Assembly (NCBI GenBank): GCA_973895155.1
Contig: OZ316897.1
Coordinates: 124,001-188,000 of the forward strand
Reading direction: 5' to 3'
DNA length: 64,000 bases
Origin: Marsupella aquatica
Taxonomy: Eukaryota > Marchantiophyta
Each line of letters opens with the position of its first letter. Within the stretch, counting starts at the first letter, position 1. Below, one piece after another: positions 45,166 to 56,690 of the stretch. The position numbers and the translations under genes are program-made. The notes below the pieces were generated by a model. It saw nothing but the letters and a program-made list of their open reading frames with translations, was not told the DNA's origin and made no database searches.

Positions 45166-48100
45166 TGCCAAGGTTATGCTCTCAACATAGTGTCAAATCC
45201 ACGTAGTGATGACTGGATTGTAGATAGTGCATGTACTTTTCACATTTGCTCTAAGAGAGATTTTTTCAATTCTTACACGGTTTCCAATGGGTCAGTGTTG
45301 ATGGGAAATGGAATCCCATGTCAAGTAGTTGGACTTGGATCTGTTAGATTTTAGATGTTTGATAGTGCTATGAGAATGTTGAGGAATGTGAGACATATTC
45401 CCAGCATGATGAAAAATCTAATTTCACTTGGAGTTTTAGAAGCAAATGGCCATCAATGGAGTTTTGCTAATGGTGTCCTTCAGGTTTCAACTGGTACTAA
45501 AGTTGCATTGAAGGGAAAGAGACATAACAATCTATACATTTTGGAGGGCAATGTAGTCTGTGATGAAGCCAATGTAACCTCATCTCATGAGGAGACGGCC
45601 CGGCTGTGGCACTTCCATTTGGGCCACATGAGTGAAAAATGTTTGGTTATTCTTAAAAAAAAAGGATTACTTTCTAATTTGCAATCTTGTAAGTTGGAAT
45701 TCTGTGAGCACTGTGTGCTTGGGAAGTAGCACAGGAAACCCTTCGGAGTTGGAACTCACACCAGCAAGGAGGTACTTGAGTATGTACATAGCGATGTGTG
45801 GAGTCCAGCCCCTACTCCCTCACATTTTGGACGGTTATACTATATCACGTTCATAGACGATTACTCAAGGTATGTGTGGATATGCTTTCTACACAATAAG
45901 TTTGATGTTTTTGCCACTTTTAAGGAGTGGAAAGCCCAAATAGAGAATCAGATTGGTAATAAGGTGAGATATCTTCGATCTGATAATGGCGGTGAATACA
46001 GTTCCGGGGAATTTGGAACGTATTGTAAGGAGCAGGGGATTACCCGTCATCTCACAACAAGTTATACTCCTCAATAGAATGGTATTTCTGAGAGACTCAA
46101 CCAAACACTATTGGACCGCTCGAGGAGTATGTTGAGTCAATCATGCTTACCACATGAGTTTTGGGTGGAAGCTGTCAACACTGCAGCTTATTTGGTAAAT
46201 TTTTCTCCATCCAGTTCTATTGGATTCAAGACGCCATTTGAAATGAGGTACGGGCATCCAGTAGATTACTCACATCTGAGGATTTTTGGATGTGATACTT
46301 ATGTGCTTACACCTTCCCAGCTTTGATACAAGCTGGAGTCCAAGTCAAAGAAGTGCATTTTCCTTGGCTATCAGAAAGGTGTGAAGGGTTATAGGTTATG
46401 GGATCCAGTAACCTGTAAGCTAATTGTCAGTAGAGATGTGTCCTTTAATAAATCCAGATCATCAAAGGTGGGGGAGAGTTCTCAGGACTCCCATACTGAC
46501 AAGGGGAAATCTCCCATCCCGGACCAGGTTGAGGGGGAGATTAGTCATGATGTTGTTCATGACAAGAGAGATGAAGAAGCTCCAGGATAGGAGCTGGTTC
46601 CTATGATGGAACAAGAGGAGCAGATTGTTGCTGGGATACCTCAAATTCAGCCAGCAGCAGCAATAGATCAGCCTAAACCATCTACTAGAAGAACTTCCAG
46701 TCGTTCAACTAGAGCTCCTACCAGGTATGGTCAATGGGCAGACTCATCTAAGCTAGATGATATTGACATTGCACCTGATGATGATGACATGGCTTTGATC
46801 TTGGAAGAATGAGAGCCTTCGTCGTACAGTGAGGCTTGTGCTTCAGAGCATAAGCATGAGTGGAATGCAACAATGCAGAGGGAGTTACAATCTTTGAGTA
46901 ACAACAAGACATGGGAGCTGGTGGAGCTTCCAAGAGGTCAGCAAGTGGTGGACAACAAGTGGATTTACAAGTTGAAAGACAGTCCTTCAGAGGGTGGAGA
47001 CAAGATCTATAAGGCAAGGCTTGTTGCCAAGGGATTCACTTAGGAGAAAGGAGTGGATTACAATGAGATATTTTCACCAGTGGCTAAGTATTTCACAATT
47101 CGGATCTTGTGTCAGCTTGTTGTGTTTTTTGGTCTGGTGATGGATCAGATGGATGTTGTTACTGCTTTTCTCTATGGCAACTTGGAAGAGATGATCTTCA
47201 TGAGACAACCAATAGGCTTTATGAAAAAGGGCCAAGAGAACTTAGTTTGCAGATTGCTTAAGTCCTTGTATGGATTGAAGCAATCTCCCAGACAGTGGAA
47301 CAAGCGGTTTGATGATTTCATGTTTGCTCAAGGTTTTACAAGGATGATGTATGATCCTTGTGTGTATACAAAATCAGTCAAGAATGATGTATCTGGTTTC
47401 ATCATTCTGATGATCTATGTGGATGACATGCTGATTGTGGCTAAAGATCAATCTGAGGTTGACAGTCTCAAGGCGAAATTGAGTGTTGAATTCAGGATGA
47501 AGAATCTTGTTAAGGCCAAGAGGATCTTAGGGATGGAAAATTTTTAGGAACTCTGATACTGGACAGTTGTGCTTGAGTCAAGGCCAGTATGCGAGGAAAG
47601 TACTTGCACGATTCAACATGGAGAACTGTAAGCCAGTGAGTATTCCTTTAGCTTCACATTTCAAGTTATCATCGGCTTTCTCTCCAACGGATGCTGTGGA
47701 GAAAGGTCTGATGGCTAAGATTCCTTATGAGAAGGCAGTAGACAGTCTGATGTATTTGATGACTTGTACTAGGCCTGACTTGGCCTAGCGATGGGCAAGG
47801 TTAGCAGATTCATGTCAAATCCAGGGAAGGTACATTGGGATGCTATGAAGTGGATTCTCAGGTATCTGAAGGAAACACAGGACTATGGATTACTATTTGA
47901 TAACAGATCAGATAGAACATTGGTTGGCTATGTAGATTCTGACTATGGACGCTGTCTGGAGACAAGGAGGTCTACAACTGGGTTTGTATTTACTCTTGGA
48001 GGAGACTGTATCAGTTGGAAATTTACCTTACATAAGTGTATATCTCAATCTACTACAGAAGCAGAGTATGTTGCAGCAGCAGAAGTAGCAAAGGAAATAA

Positions 48101-48396
48101 TTTGGTTGGACCCCGGGTTGGACAAGTTGATCACGGAGATGGGTTTAGAGCATGGCAAAATGTCTCTAAACTGTGATAGTCAGAGTGCTCTTCACTTGGC
48201 TGCTAACCAGGTGATGGATAGTAGGGTGAAACACATTGATATCAGGTACCATTTTATCAGGCAAGCAGTGTTTGATAAAACTTTTGAGCTAGTCAAGATT
48301 GATGGAAAGCTCAATCCCGCGGATGCTTTTACCAAAGTGATTCCTTTGGAGAGTTTCTCAAAACACCGTGCTACTTTGCAGGTTTTGCAGTTGTAG
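45166..48396 (+). pseudogene. Copia pol (protease, integrase, RT, RNase H), degenerate
   Basis: Protease WIVDSACTFHICS (about 45214). Integrase zinc site WHFHLGHMSEKC...CEHCVLGK, core with HSDVW, RSDNGGEY and NGISERLN (D, D, E). RT from about 46870 with KWIYKLK, ARLVAKGF, QMDVVTAFLYG, YGLKQSPRQWNKRFD and catalytic YVDDM (47416-47430). RNase H with GYVDSDYGRC, TTEAEYVAAAEVAKEIIWL, CDSQSALHLA and KHIDIRYHFIR, ending at 48396. In-frame stops at 45727, 46075, 46588, 47041 and 47786 (all TAG) and 46324 (TGA), plus a frameshift near 47535, show it is dead. Several TAGs replace a conserved Gln (CAG). Confidence 0.92.
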
Positions 48397-48592
48397 TACA
48401 AGTAGAGTTATTTAGCAATATGTGACTATTTGTATATGGATTACTCATTCCTGTTTGACTACGGCTTAGTTCTAGTTAACCCTTAGTTAACCCTTGTGGT
48501 TTTTAGGGGGAGACCTGGTTTGGTGATTGTCTAGAACTTCCCGTTGAGGATTCCATATGGTAGCATTTAGTCCAGTCCCCAAGACAAGAGTC

Positions 48593-48601
48593 AAGGGGGA
48601 G
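48593..48601 (+). promoter_or_regulatory. Copia polypurine tract
   Basis: AAGGGGGAG two bases before the 3' LTR, the plus-strand primer site. Confidence 0.9.
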
Positions 48602-48603
48602 TT

Positions 48604-48947
48604 TGTTAGATATTGCTCTAGTCTTGTGACTCATGAGCTAACCACAGTTAGTCTAACTTGGGTTAGGATTTAGCTAATGTTAGCGCTAGTGTTGTTGTGT
48701 ATTAAGCCAGGGCTGATGCAAGACCCTGGTGGAACTTAGGCTCATTGTTACGGAGCTAGTTGAGAGATAGGGAAAGCTTGTGCTGTGGATGCTTGGTATG
48801 GCCGGTCGGCCTAGAGTGCAGTAAAGCTCTTGTGTGTTCTTGTGGAAGTAGCCTCATGTGGAGGTGAACCACGTATCTCTCTGTGTCGACTCTTGTGCGT
48901 TGGATGGTTCATGGGCTTGCAGTTGCGAATGTCGTCTATGCTCAACA
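48604..48947 (+). repeat. Copia 3' LTR
   Basis: 344 bp, TGTT...AACA, matching 25814-26157 with about twenty differences. Followed by target duplication CCAAC. Confidence 0.95.
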
Positions 48948-49798
48948 CCAACCAAACCCCCTAAGCTCAAACTCCCTCAACTTGAACCATTTTGCCATCA
49001 AGCTTTCCCACTTGCTGGAAAAATTTATCGGGGGGGTTTCCCTTTGTCTTTTCATACACTACTCTTATTATTGTATTGAGTCTTTTTTGTCTTCCGCACT
49101 TTTTTGTCCTCACCTCTATTGACGTTCAAAGAATGGGTAATTCTTATTATTTCATCAAATATATTGTGTCTCAAGGACTTTTTGGTCCTCATCTCTATTG
49201 ACGCTCAAAGTACAGGTAGTCTGAGCTAGTTACAATGTAAGCAACGCACCGCTCACATCAGAGTGACCCAAACCTTGACCCTTGGTTACCTCAATCCAAA
49301 TTGTCCACCCACAACCCTCCTCCACCTTGAACCCTGCATTAGGCGACCCAAAATACTAAAATCTCAACCCTCAAACCTTCACCCTTCGTCATCTGAACCC
49401 AAACTGTCCACGCACAACCCTCACAACCCAAACCATCATGGCATTCCATGTGGAGTGACTCCCGAATAATTCAGACTTACCTCATAAAACATTTTGAATG
49501 GGTTGCCGTGGCGATTGGGTCTTGAGACAATTGAAGAGTCGTGAAGTGTGGATGTATTCTCTGAGTGATGCAGATAGTTGTGGCTTTTGTGGCTTTTGAG
49601 AATCCTCAGGTTATCATAGTGCAGTCAGATCTCTTTGTTTACCTCAACTCTATTATTGGATCAGCAGCACTACTGCTTTGAGGAAACTGTTTGGCATTCA
49701 ATCCCCAGTCGAATCGCAGTTCGAATTTGCAATACGCAGTTCGGCTCAGTTAGCTGGGCTCAGTTCAGCTGAATGCAAGTGACAGATCAGGTTTAATA
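48948..49798. other. Spacer between Copia and copy C
   Basis: The C/A-rich tract interrupted by Copia continues here (CCAACCAAACCCCCTAAG), and other C-rich stretches follow (49265-49460). A word TGTCCTCACCTCTATTGACG recurs near 49103 and, with one difference, near 49185. No gene seen. Confidence 0.6.
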
Positions 49799-50399
49799 AT
49801 GCCACCTCGCAGGGTTTCTCCTCCTCGCCACCAAGGTCTCTACATGAACCCAAGGAGATCCCCGGTGGCTATCCCGAATCCCGGGCTGTCGCAAGCTAAT
49901 AATGCTTGCAGAATTCACAATCTGCTACAAATTACTCGTCGTAACTTATTATTTAATGTCGCTTTAGTTGCTGGTCGGGGAGCTGTGTGTAGCTGCATGT
50001 TGACGAATCTAATGATCCCTGTTAGGTTCGCGGTACCAATTTTACACGGCCTCTCGCGATGTCCTTTGGGCACAGAATTCCTAGGGAGGCCCTAGCTATA
50101 CTCGATGTTCTTCTATGTTTCAACCCATTAGTGCTGGGCAACAATACTACTCAACTCTTAGTGCCCAAGGAAGCGGGACAGAATCTCTGTTTCAGCCATT
50201 GAAACTGATTCGTCTCCCCATCCTAGTTCTATTTCTGCTCAATTCTTGGGTGACGTCTCCTGCTGCCCGCAATTATGTGCATTTGCCTCTATTTTCAGAC
50301 ATGTCAAACTTTGAAGGATGTCTCCGGTTACGAGCTTCTTTTATTGCCCATCACAACGTCGATCAATTTTGTTCCACTTGCTTCAATTTCTTGTTCTGA
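49799..50399 (+). pseudogene. Conserved upstream ORF region, possibly a former exon
   Basis: ATG at 49799 begins MPPRRVSPPRHQG and runs 98 codons (…RRSPVAIPNPGLSQANNACR…). A second frame, 50115-50399, continues. The corresponding sequence in copy A starts MDPRRYAVATPNPGLSQ and soon stops, and copy B is also broken. The part could be an ancestral upstream exon or an unrelated gene remnant within the duplicated unit. I recognise no domain. Confidence 0.3.
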
Positions 50400-50536
50400 A
50401 AGAATTGTCGAGCCTGCCCAATTTGCAACTTACATGCTCTGCATATGAATATCACTTGTTCACAAGTTCTTCTTTGGAGATATGTCGTCAATTTTTTGTT
50501 TGGTATGCAGGACAGTTCCGTTGGAAAGGGTTTTTT

Positions 50537-50620
50537 CTTGGAGGGCGACAATAAACAAGAGCACTTGCGGCAAACTTTCTTGGAGGGCGATAATAAACAA
50601 AAGCACTTGCGGCAAACTTT
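50537..50620. repeat. 41-bp tandem duplication in the upstream flank of copy C
   Basis: TCTTGGAGGGCGA(C/T)AATAAA and the following GCACTTGCGGCAAACT occur twice in a row. Copies A and B have the sequence once. Confidence 0.85.
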
Positions 50621-52258
50621 TTCAGAGGGCAATGTGCAGGTATGGTGGTGGGTGCTTTGGGATTTGAAATTCTCATACTTTTTCCTCTCAAAACTTGTAG
50701 TTTTGATTCTCAAGTTTTGATGGCAAAGCTGAGATAATTCTTAGAAGAGTACAGCACTTCGTAGTTCTAAATTCTTAATGAAGGAGGACGTGATCCTGGA
50801 GAAGAGACTGCTACTGCTACGCTTCGAGGGGTTCCTCCAAGTGCTAAGCTGAGCTGAGATTCCTCTGCCCGGGCAACGTTTCCCCAACAGAGCCTTCGCG
50901 TAGTGAATTTTCTTTCCTTAGTCCAAGGGGACGGAAAGATGAGATTTGAAATTTGAGGGCTCTGCAAGATTGCACTACTTAGACTGATTTGAACGTTTGT
51001 CAAACAGGGTAAGATCATATTTCTCACAACTGTACCATTAAGCTCTCTCTTCCCGGCACGGGAAAGGATCTGACTCGATGGAAATTTTGGATATGGACCA
51101 CTTTAGGCTACACTCCACAGCCAGGTATGATTAATTTTGTATGCATGTCAATTGTTGGATTATGATGTGATCAAACGGCCTTGGATGCATTCTCAACAAA
51201 GACGTTTGATTTGCAGAGTTCGTCCTTCATCCTCCGGTTTGATTGGTACGGGTATCAGCCATTGTTCTTGTACAAGGCCTTCAGGTATTGAGACTGAAGA
51301 GCGACTTCAACGTTATGCGTACCTACTTTTAAACAGAAATTCTTGTTCCAGCACCACGGTGACATTTATAGTTCCTGCTATGAGGCTTATGTGATGAAGA
51401 CTTGAATGGAACTTCTGGTTTGATTCTTGTCGCTGTCACATTCATGTCATATGTCATATTTGTCTCTCGACGGATTCTATAAGAGCCAAATTAAAGAATG
51501 CTGGATAGACTTTGTTTCTGAACTGTAGGAGGGGGAGGGATAGCGCTTTCACATTCATGTCATCTGTGTCTAATTACAGTGGATTCTCGATAGCCAATCT
51601 ATAGGTGGCTGGGTAGGGTTTATTTGTGCATTATCTAAACTTTTCAAAAACCTGAGATTCTTGTTGTGTGTAGCATAGAAAGGACAGTGGAGGGAACGTA
51701 CAAATGAACGCCTGTCAAGGTGCCCTAAGAGTCCTATCTTATGCAAAACCCAAGGATAACATGTGACTGCTGCCTGAAGTTTTTTAGTGCCAATTCGATA
51801 GGCTCTTGACTCTGTCCTTTCTATGGTTACAGTGAAATACGGGAGTATGAACGAGGTTATTGATACTTCAGCTACCTGGATATGCCTTCCACCATTATTT
51901 TAGTTTTCTATTCTAAGATCATTGTATTCTTGACAGATAGCCGTTACTCTCATTTGAAAAGGAGTCATATAACTTTTGCAAGTTATTGTTACCAAAGTTC
52001 ACAGCAGATCAAGGGAGACAAGAATATACATACATGGACGGAGGTAGGAATGCACCCTACAACTTCAGAGACTTACCTGTCTGCTATCTACATCCGAACA
52101 TTCAATGTAGAAAGATGGTTGGGAAACATAGTCCTCTAGAAATAACTTCAAATGCATTGCACCTCGTGGAATCTCCTGGATTTTATCCGGGTACCAGATC
52201 TGATCGTGGGTTGTGGTGCTGACAGAGGAAGCCCAGAGCACTTGAGTTCAATCATAAG

Positions 52259-54805
52259 ATGACAAGGAAAATACTTTGGGTGGATGGATGGTCAACTCCA
52301 GCATGGGTTAAGCCAAGGGCGAATTTCATTACTAACTGCAGATTTCAATCTCATGTTAGTTATGGCACGAGAGATCGGTCTCAAGTCACTGCAAATGGGA
52401 ATGGCAGTAGGCAGATACATGAAACAATTGCTGTTTTGAAAGATCGTCTACAGCGAGGCATTCCTATAGACTTGTCCACATATGTTAAAGGTCTACACAT
52501 GTGCTCGCAACGGAAAGACCTTTCAGCAGCCAAGCAAATTCATGATTGCATCATCAAGAGTGGAATTCATAGACATCGATATGTGGCAAACACGCTCTTG
52601 AATGTGTATATCAAATGCGGAGGATTGTTAGATGCACGTCGAGTTTTTGATCAACTTGAGAAGAAGAGTGTTAGTACTTGGAACGCCATGATAGCAGGAT
52701 ATGCTAACAGTAATCATCCTGAATGCGCATCGGACCTTTTTAATCAAATGCGCCAAGAAGGCGTGCGGCCTAATGAGATAACATATCTGAGCATGCTGAA
52801 AGGATGTGCCACCCCATTAGCTCTAACACGCGGAAAAGAAATTCATCAGCGTATTCTATATGCCGGCTTTGAATCAGACGTGCGTGTAGGGACTGCCCTC
52901 CTACGGATGTACGCAAAATGTGGGTGCATCACTGAGGCAAGGATAGTTTTTGAAAAGTTGACCAATCGAGATGTCATTACATGGAATGTTATGATTGGAG
53001 CATATGCAGTACGTGGTGATCGTGTGGAAGCATATGAACTGTTTCTCCAAATGAGACGTGAAGGCTTCGAACCAGATGAATTCACTTATGTGAGTATTCT
53101 CAATGCGTCTGCAAGTGTCGAGCCTTTGGAGTGGGTGAAGGAAGTTCATGGCCACGCTAGCAAAGCCGGACTGGAGTCGAGTTTGCGTGTGGGCAGTGCA
53201 CTCATCCACATGTATGCACAGGGTGGCAGTGTAGATGACGCCCGACGAGTTTTTGATAGAATGGAGAAGCGCGACGTAGTCACATGGAATTTAATGATCG
53301 GTGGACTTGCACAGCATGGATGTGGGCATGAAGCATATCGACTGTTTCTGGAAATGAGGCGTGAAGGCATCGAACCAAATGCATTCACCTATGCGAGCAT
53401 CCTGAATGCATCTGCAAGTGAGGGGGCTTTGGAATGGGTGAAGGAAATTCATGGCCATGCTAGCAAAGCGGGACTGGACTCAGATTTGCGTGTGGGCATT
53501 GCACTCGTTCACATGTATGCGAAGACTGGGAGTATAGATAATGCCCGACTGGTGTTTGACAGAATGCAGAAACGCGATGTAGTCACATGGAATGTAATGA
53601 TAGGAGGACTTGCACAACATGGATGTGGGCATGAAGCATATCGGTTGCTTCTCCAAATGAGACGGGAAGGCTTTGAACCAGATGCATTCACTTATGCGAG
53701 TATTCTGAATGCATCTGCAAGTGCGGGGGCTTTGGAGTGGGTGAAGGAGGTTCATGGCCATGCTAGCAAAGCGGGACTGGACTCAGATTTGCGTGTGGGC
53801 AGTGCACTGGTTCACATGTATGCAGAGAGTGGCAGTATAGCTGACGCCCGACTTGTTTTTAACAGAATGGAGAAACGCGATGTAGTCACATGGAACATAA
53901 TGATCGGTGGACTTGCACAACACGGATATGGGCAGGAAGCCCTGGAACTTTTCAGACAAATGAATGCAGACCATGTGACGCCCATCGAGACGTCATTCAC
54001 AGCTGTGTTGTCAGCCTGTTCTCATGGAGGCCTTGTTGATGATGGCCGTAGAATCTTTTCTGCTATGACGCAAGATTATGGTATCGAGCGTACTGTTATT
54101 CACTATACCCTCATGGTGGATATTCTTGGGCGGGCGGGACACATGGAGGAAGCGAAGCAGCTCATCAGTGAGATGCCGATCGAACCAGATGATGTAACTT
54201 GGACAGCCTTGCTTGGGGCTTGTAGAACTTACGGTAACGTGGAGCTGGGCGAACTGGCCGCTAACGAGCTTTTCAAGTTGGAACCCGGTAAGGCCTCTAC
54301 ATATGTGCTGCTCTCCAATATCTATGCTGCGGCTGGGAAGTGGGAGAAGGTGTCATCTGTGCGGACTATGATGCAAGAGAGAGGTGTTCGGAAGGAGCCA
54401 GGGCGTAGCTGGATTGAAGTTGATAACAAGATTCATGAATTTGTTGTGGGGGATACATCTCACCCAGAAGCGAAGGTGATATATACTGAGCTGAATAAAT
54501 TGAGTGAAAAACTTAAGGCTGAAGGCTACATTCCCGATACCGGGCTTGTGTTGCATGATATCAATGAGGAGGATAAAGAGCTAGCTCTTTGCTCTCATAG
54601 TGAGAAGTTGGCTATTGTTTACGGACTTATGCACCTACCTTGGGGGGAACCTATTCGTGTAAGTAAGAACCTTCGGGTGTGTTCGGATTGCCACTCAGCA
54701 ACCAAGTATATTTCTAAGGTGACCGGACGCGAGATTATTGCGAGGGATGCAAATCGGTTCCACCATTTTAAAGATGGAATGTGTTCTTGTGGTGATTACT
54801 GGTGA
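52259..54805 (+). CDS. PLS-class DYW pentatricopeptide repeat protein, copy C (848 aa)
   Basis: Architecture as in copies A and B: N-terminus MTRKILWVDGWSTPAWVK, PLS triplets, E1/E2, PG box (KEPGRSWIEV), deaminase HSEK ... CSDCH, terminal CSCGDYW. It is six residues shorter than copy A near the N-terminus (GSRQIHETIAVLKDR). Residues about 380-560 are nearly identical to copy A while the N-terminal PPRs differ much more, a mosaic pattern. The frame is intact. The codons before the ATG are open back to GTGCTGACAG/AGG, a good acceptor shape. Predicted role: organellar C-to-U editing. Confidence 0.93.
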   Translation: MTRKILWVDGWSTPAWVKPRANFITNCRFQSHVSYGTRDRSQVTANGNGSRQIHETIAVLKDRLQRGIPIDLSTYVKGLHMCSQRKDLSAAKQIHDCIIKSGIHRHRYVANTLLNVYIKCGGLLDARRVFDQLEKKSVSTWNAMIAGYANSNHPECASDLFNQMRQEGVRPNEITYLSMLKGCATPLALTRGKEIHQRILYAGFESDVRVGTALLRMYAKCGCITEARIVFEKLTNRDVITWNVMIGAYAVRGDRVEAYELFLQMRREGFEPDEFTYVSILNASASVEPLEWVKEVHGHASKAGLESSLRVGSALIHMYAQGGSVDDARRVFDRMEKRDVVTWNLMIGGLAQHGCGHEAYRLFLEMRREGIEPNAFTYASILNASASEGALEWVKEIHGHASKAGLDSDLRVGIALVHMYAKTGSIDNARLVFDRMQKRDVVTWNVMIGGLAQHGCGHEAYRLLLQMRREGFEPDAFTYASILNASASAGALEWVKEVHGHASKAGLDSDLRVGSALVHMYAESGSIADARLVFNRMEKRDVVTWNIMIGGLAQHGYGQEALELFRQMNADHVTPIETSFTAVLSACSHGGLVDDGRRIFSAMTQDYGIERTVIHYTLMVDILGRAGHMEEAKQLISEMPIEPDDVTWTALLGACRTYGNVELGELAANELFKLEPGKASTYVLLSNIYAAAGKWEKVSSVRTMMQERGVRKEPGRSWIEVDNKIHEFVVGDTSHPEAKVIYTELNKLSEKLKAEGYIPDTGLVLHDINEEDKELALCSHSEKLAIVYGLMHLPWGEPIRVSKNLRVCSDCHSATKYISKVTGREIIARDANRFHHFKDGMCSCGDYW

Positions 54806-56690
54806 ACCCAGATTGAAAGCTGTGTTGGGCTGGCTGGAAAGTGATTCTAAAGCAGTACTCACTGGCAGCGCAGATACAATCAGGTTTTCGTTGATGCAAT
54901 CCTGTAACATTGATTTTGAGATTCTGCAACTTTGGGGTTGTAACTAGCCCTCTTCTAGCTGAAAGAAAATTTCATGTAAGAGAAATGTTTCGCGAGTTTA
55001 GTTTTGAAGTTGAAATCATAGATGCGTGAAATAAAGCTCTTGGCTTGATCTGTAGAAAGTTCTTTTGATATCTTCGGCAAATTTTGTCTTTAGATGAGAA
55101 GAAGGGTTTGCATACAGTAGCTGTGCCTTGCCGTGAACATGGCACAGGAAGGGAACTCGTTTGCTGCCAGGAGACGGTAAAATGAAGGGCAAATAGATAA
55201 AATTCGCCGATGGCAACCTCCACCAGGATAGAAATTTAAGCAATCAGTTCCAGAGTTCATTAACTTGCAGAGGAAGCCTTACGCTCCCAGATTCCAGATT
55301 CTATACAGCTTAATGATGTAGGTTGAAGGTTAGACATTTCTTTTCTAGTAAGGGGGCCGTGTTCTTCTGCTTCAAAGCGAGTTGACAGTCTGAATTTAAC
55401 CAAAAACCATATCCATTTGCAACTCAACTGTCTGAGCTTCGCAGATTCGTAGATAAGGTCGTGAAACGTGCTAAAATTCTTTTTAACTACTCCAGGTTTA
55501 AGTTCTCAAATTACGCGAGAATGGGAATGATGCTCTGTACGCTGCTATCCTCAAGGACTAGCGGACAAGGCAGGAACGTGGACCGTATTTGCAGTCGAAA
55601 CTTAGCTACGTTGGTGGTATGATTGAATTCCGAAAGCTCTTAGACAGTGCCACGTGAACGCAGAAGAGAGCATAGTTCTGCAAAGGAGTAGTGGATTAGC
55701 ATGTTCTGTTGCTTCGGCTGGGCCGATACCGACTTCAAGAAAATAGATTCATCTCTAGAAGGACTTGATAGAGATTAATCTGCTCTCTTCCTTTTGGTTT
55801 GAATTTGCTTGGGTGAGAATGCTGTTGACGAAGTCTGGTGGAAGGACACCACTGAACTGACCTAGCAACCTTCAGGCTCGCCCACATCATTCTGCCTTCA
55901 CTATGGTCATTGTAGCGTGAGAGGAAACAATAAAAAAATTCCTCATGCGAGCAAACTTTTTAGTTGCATCAACCCAATTCTTCCACCCACAAGTGCCTTG
56001 CTAACTTATAGTCCGCTTATATCTAGAGGATGGGGATATCCAGCATAGTTGTGCCCAAAAAAGTTTGATTAGTGTTCTGGAGAGGCACTTGAGAAATTCA
56101 AAAATGATCGCCGACCAGAAGAAGGAAGATAACCAAGAGGTCGGGTCAGATTATGAGTTTTCATTTGTTGGTGGAAGTGCCACCGGACCTTCAAACGACA
56201 GGGATGAATTTGACCTGGAGTGAAGTACTTGGCCTCTATTGATGTGGGACTCCCATTTTGGTGTTTTTAATTTCTTTCTATAATTTTCGGGCAAGTCTTC
56301 TTAATCTGATGCTGGTGATTGCTTCACTGATATGAGGGTGGCTTGATTTTCTGAGAGATTTCATCTTCGGAAGGAAATGTAGGAATCTTTATTGGTGACT
56401 CTAGAGACGGCCTTCACTCTTCCTTGCTATGCTGAAAAGTCTGCAAAAGAGGTTGACGATGTACTAATGACTTTGAGTTGGAGGGGAAAGGTCCCGGTTG
56501 GCTGGGGAGTCTGGAAAAATCTATACTGTCTGAGGTTTATATAGCCTTTTGTGAGGCCTGGCGCATGGAAAGCCTTTCTACCAGTAGTGGTCCAAAAAAG
56601 ACCAGTCCGCCATGAAATTACAAGGGAACCATAATGCTAAGGAAATTGATATAGTCTTTCCAGAGGCCCCCTATGTAAAAGACCTGCCCA
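54806..56690. other. 3' flank of PPR copy C
   Basis: Shared non-coding flank (see copy A). No gene seen. Confidence 0.6.

Larger units (their letters stand above)
25814..48947 (+). mobile_element. Copia LTR retrotransposon carrying two nested insertions
   Basis: Two 344-bp LTRs (25814-26157, 48604-48947; roughly 94% identical by eye), a perfect 5-bp target duplication CCAAC (25809-25813 and 48948-48952), an initiator-Met tRNA primer site and a polypurine tract define one element. Its own length without the two insertions would be about 6.9 kb. Order is gag, protease, integrase, RT, RNase H, as in Ty1/Copia. The coding region is inactive (many stops and frameshifts). Confidence 0.95.
49799..56690 (+). 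repeat. Segmental duplication, copy C
   Basis: Aligns with copy A over its whole length and in the same orientation. Homology ends near 56690, where copy A ends near 11870. Small indels distinguish it, including a 41-bp tandem duplication in its upstream flank (50537-50620). Confidence 0.85.
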
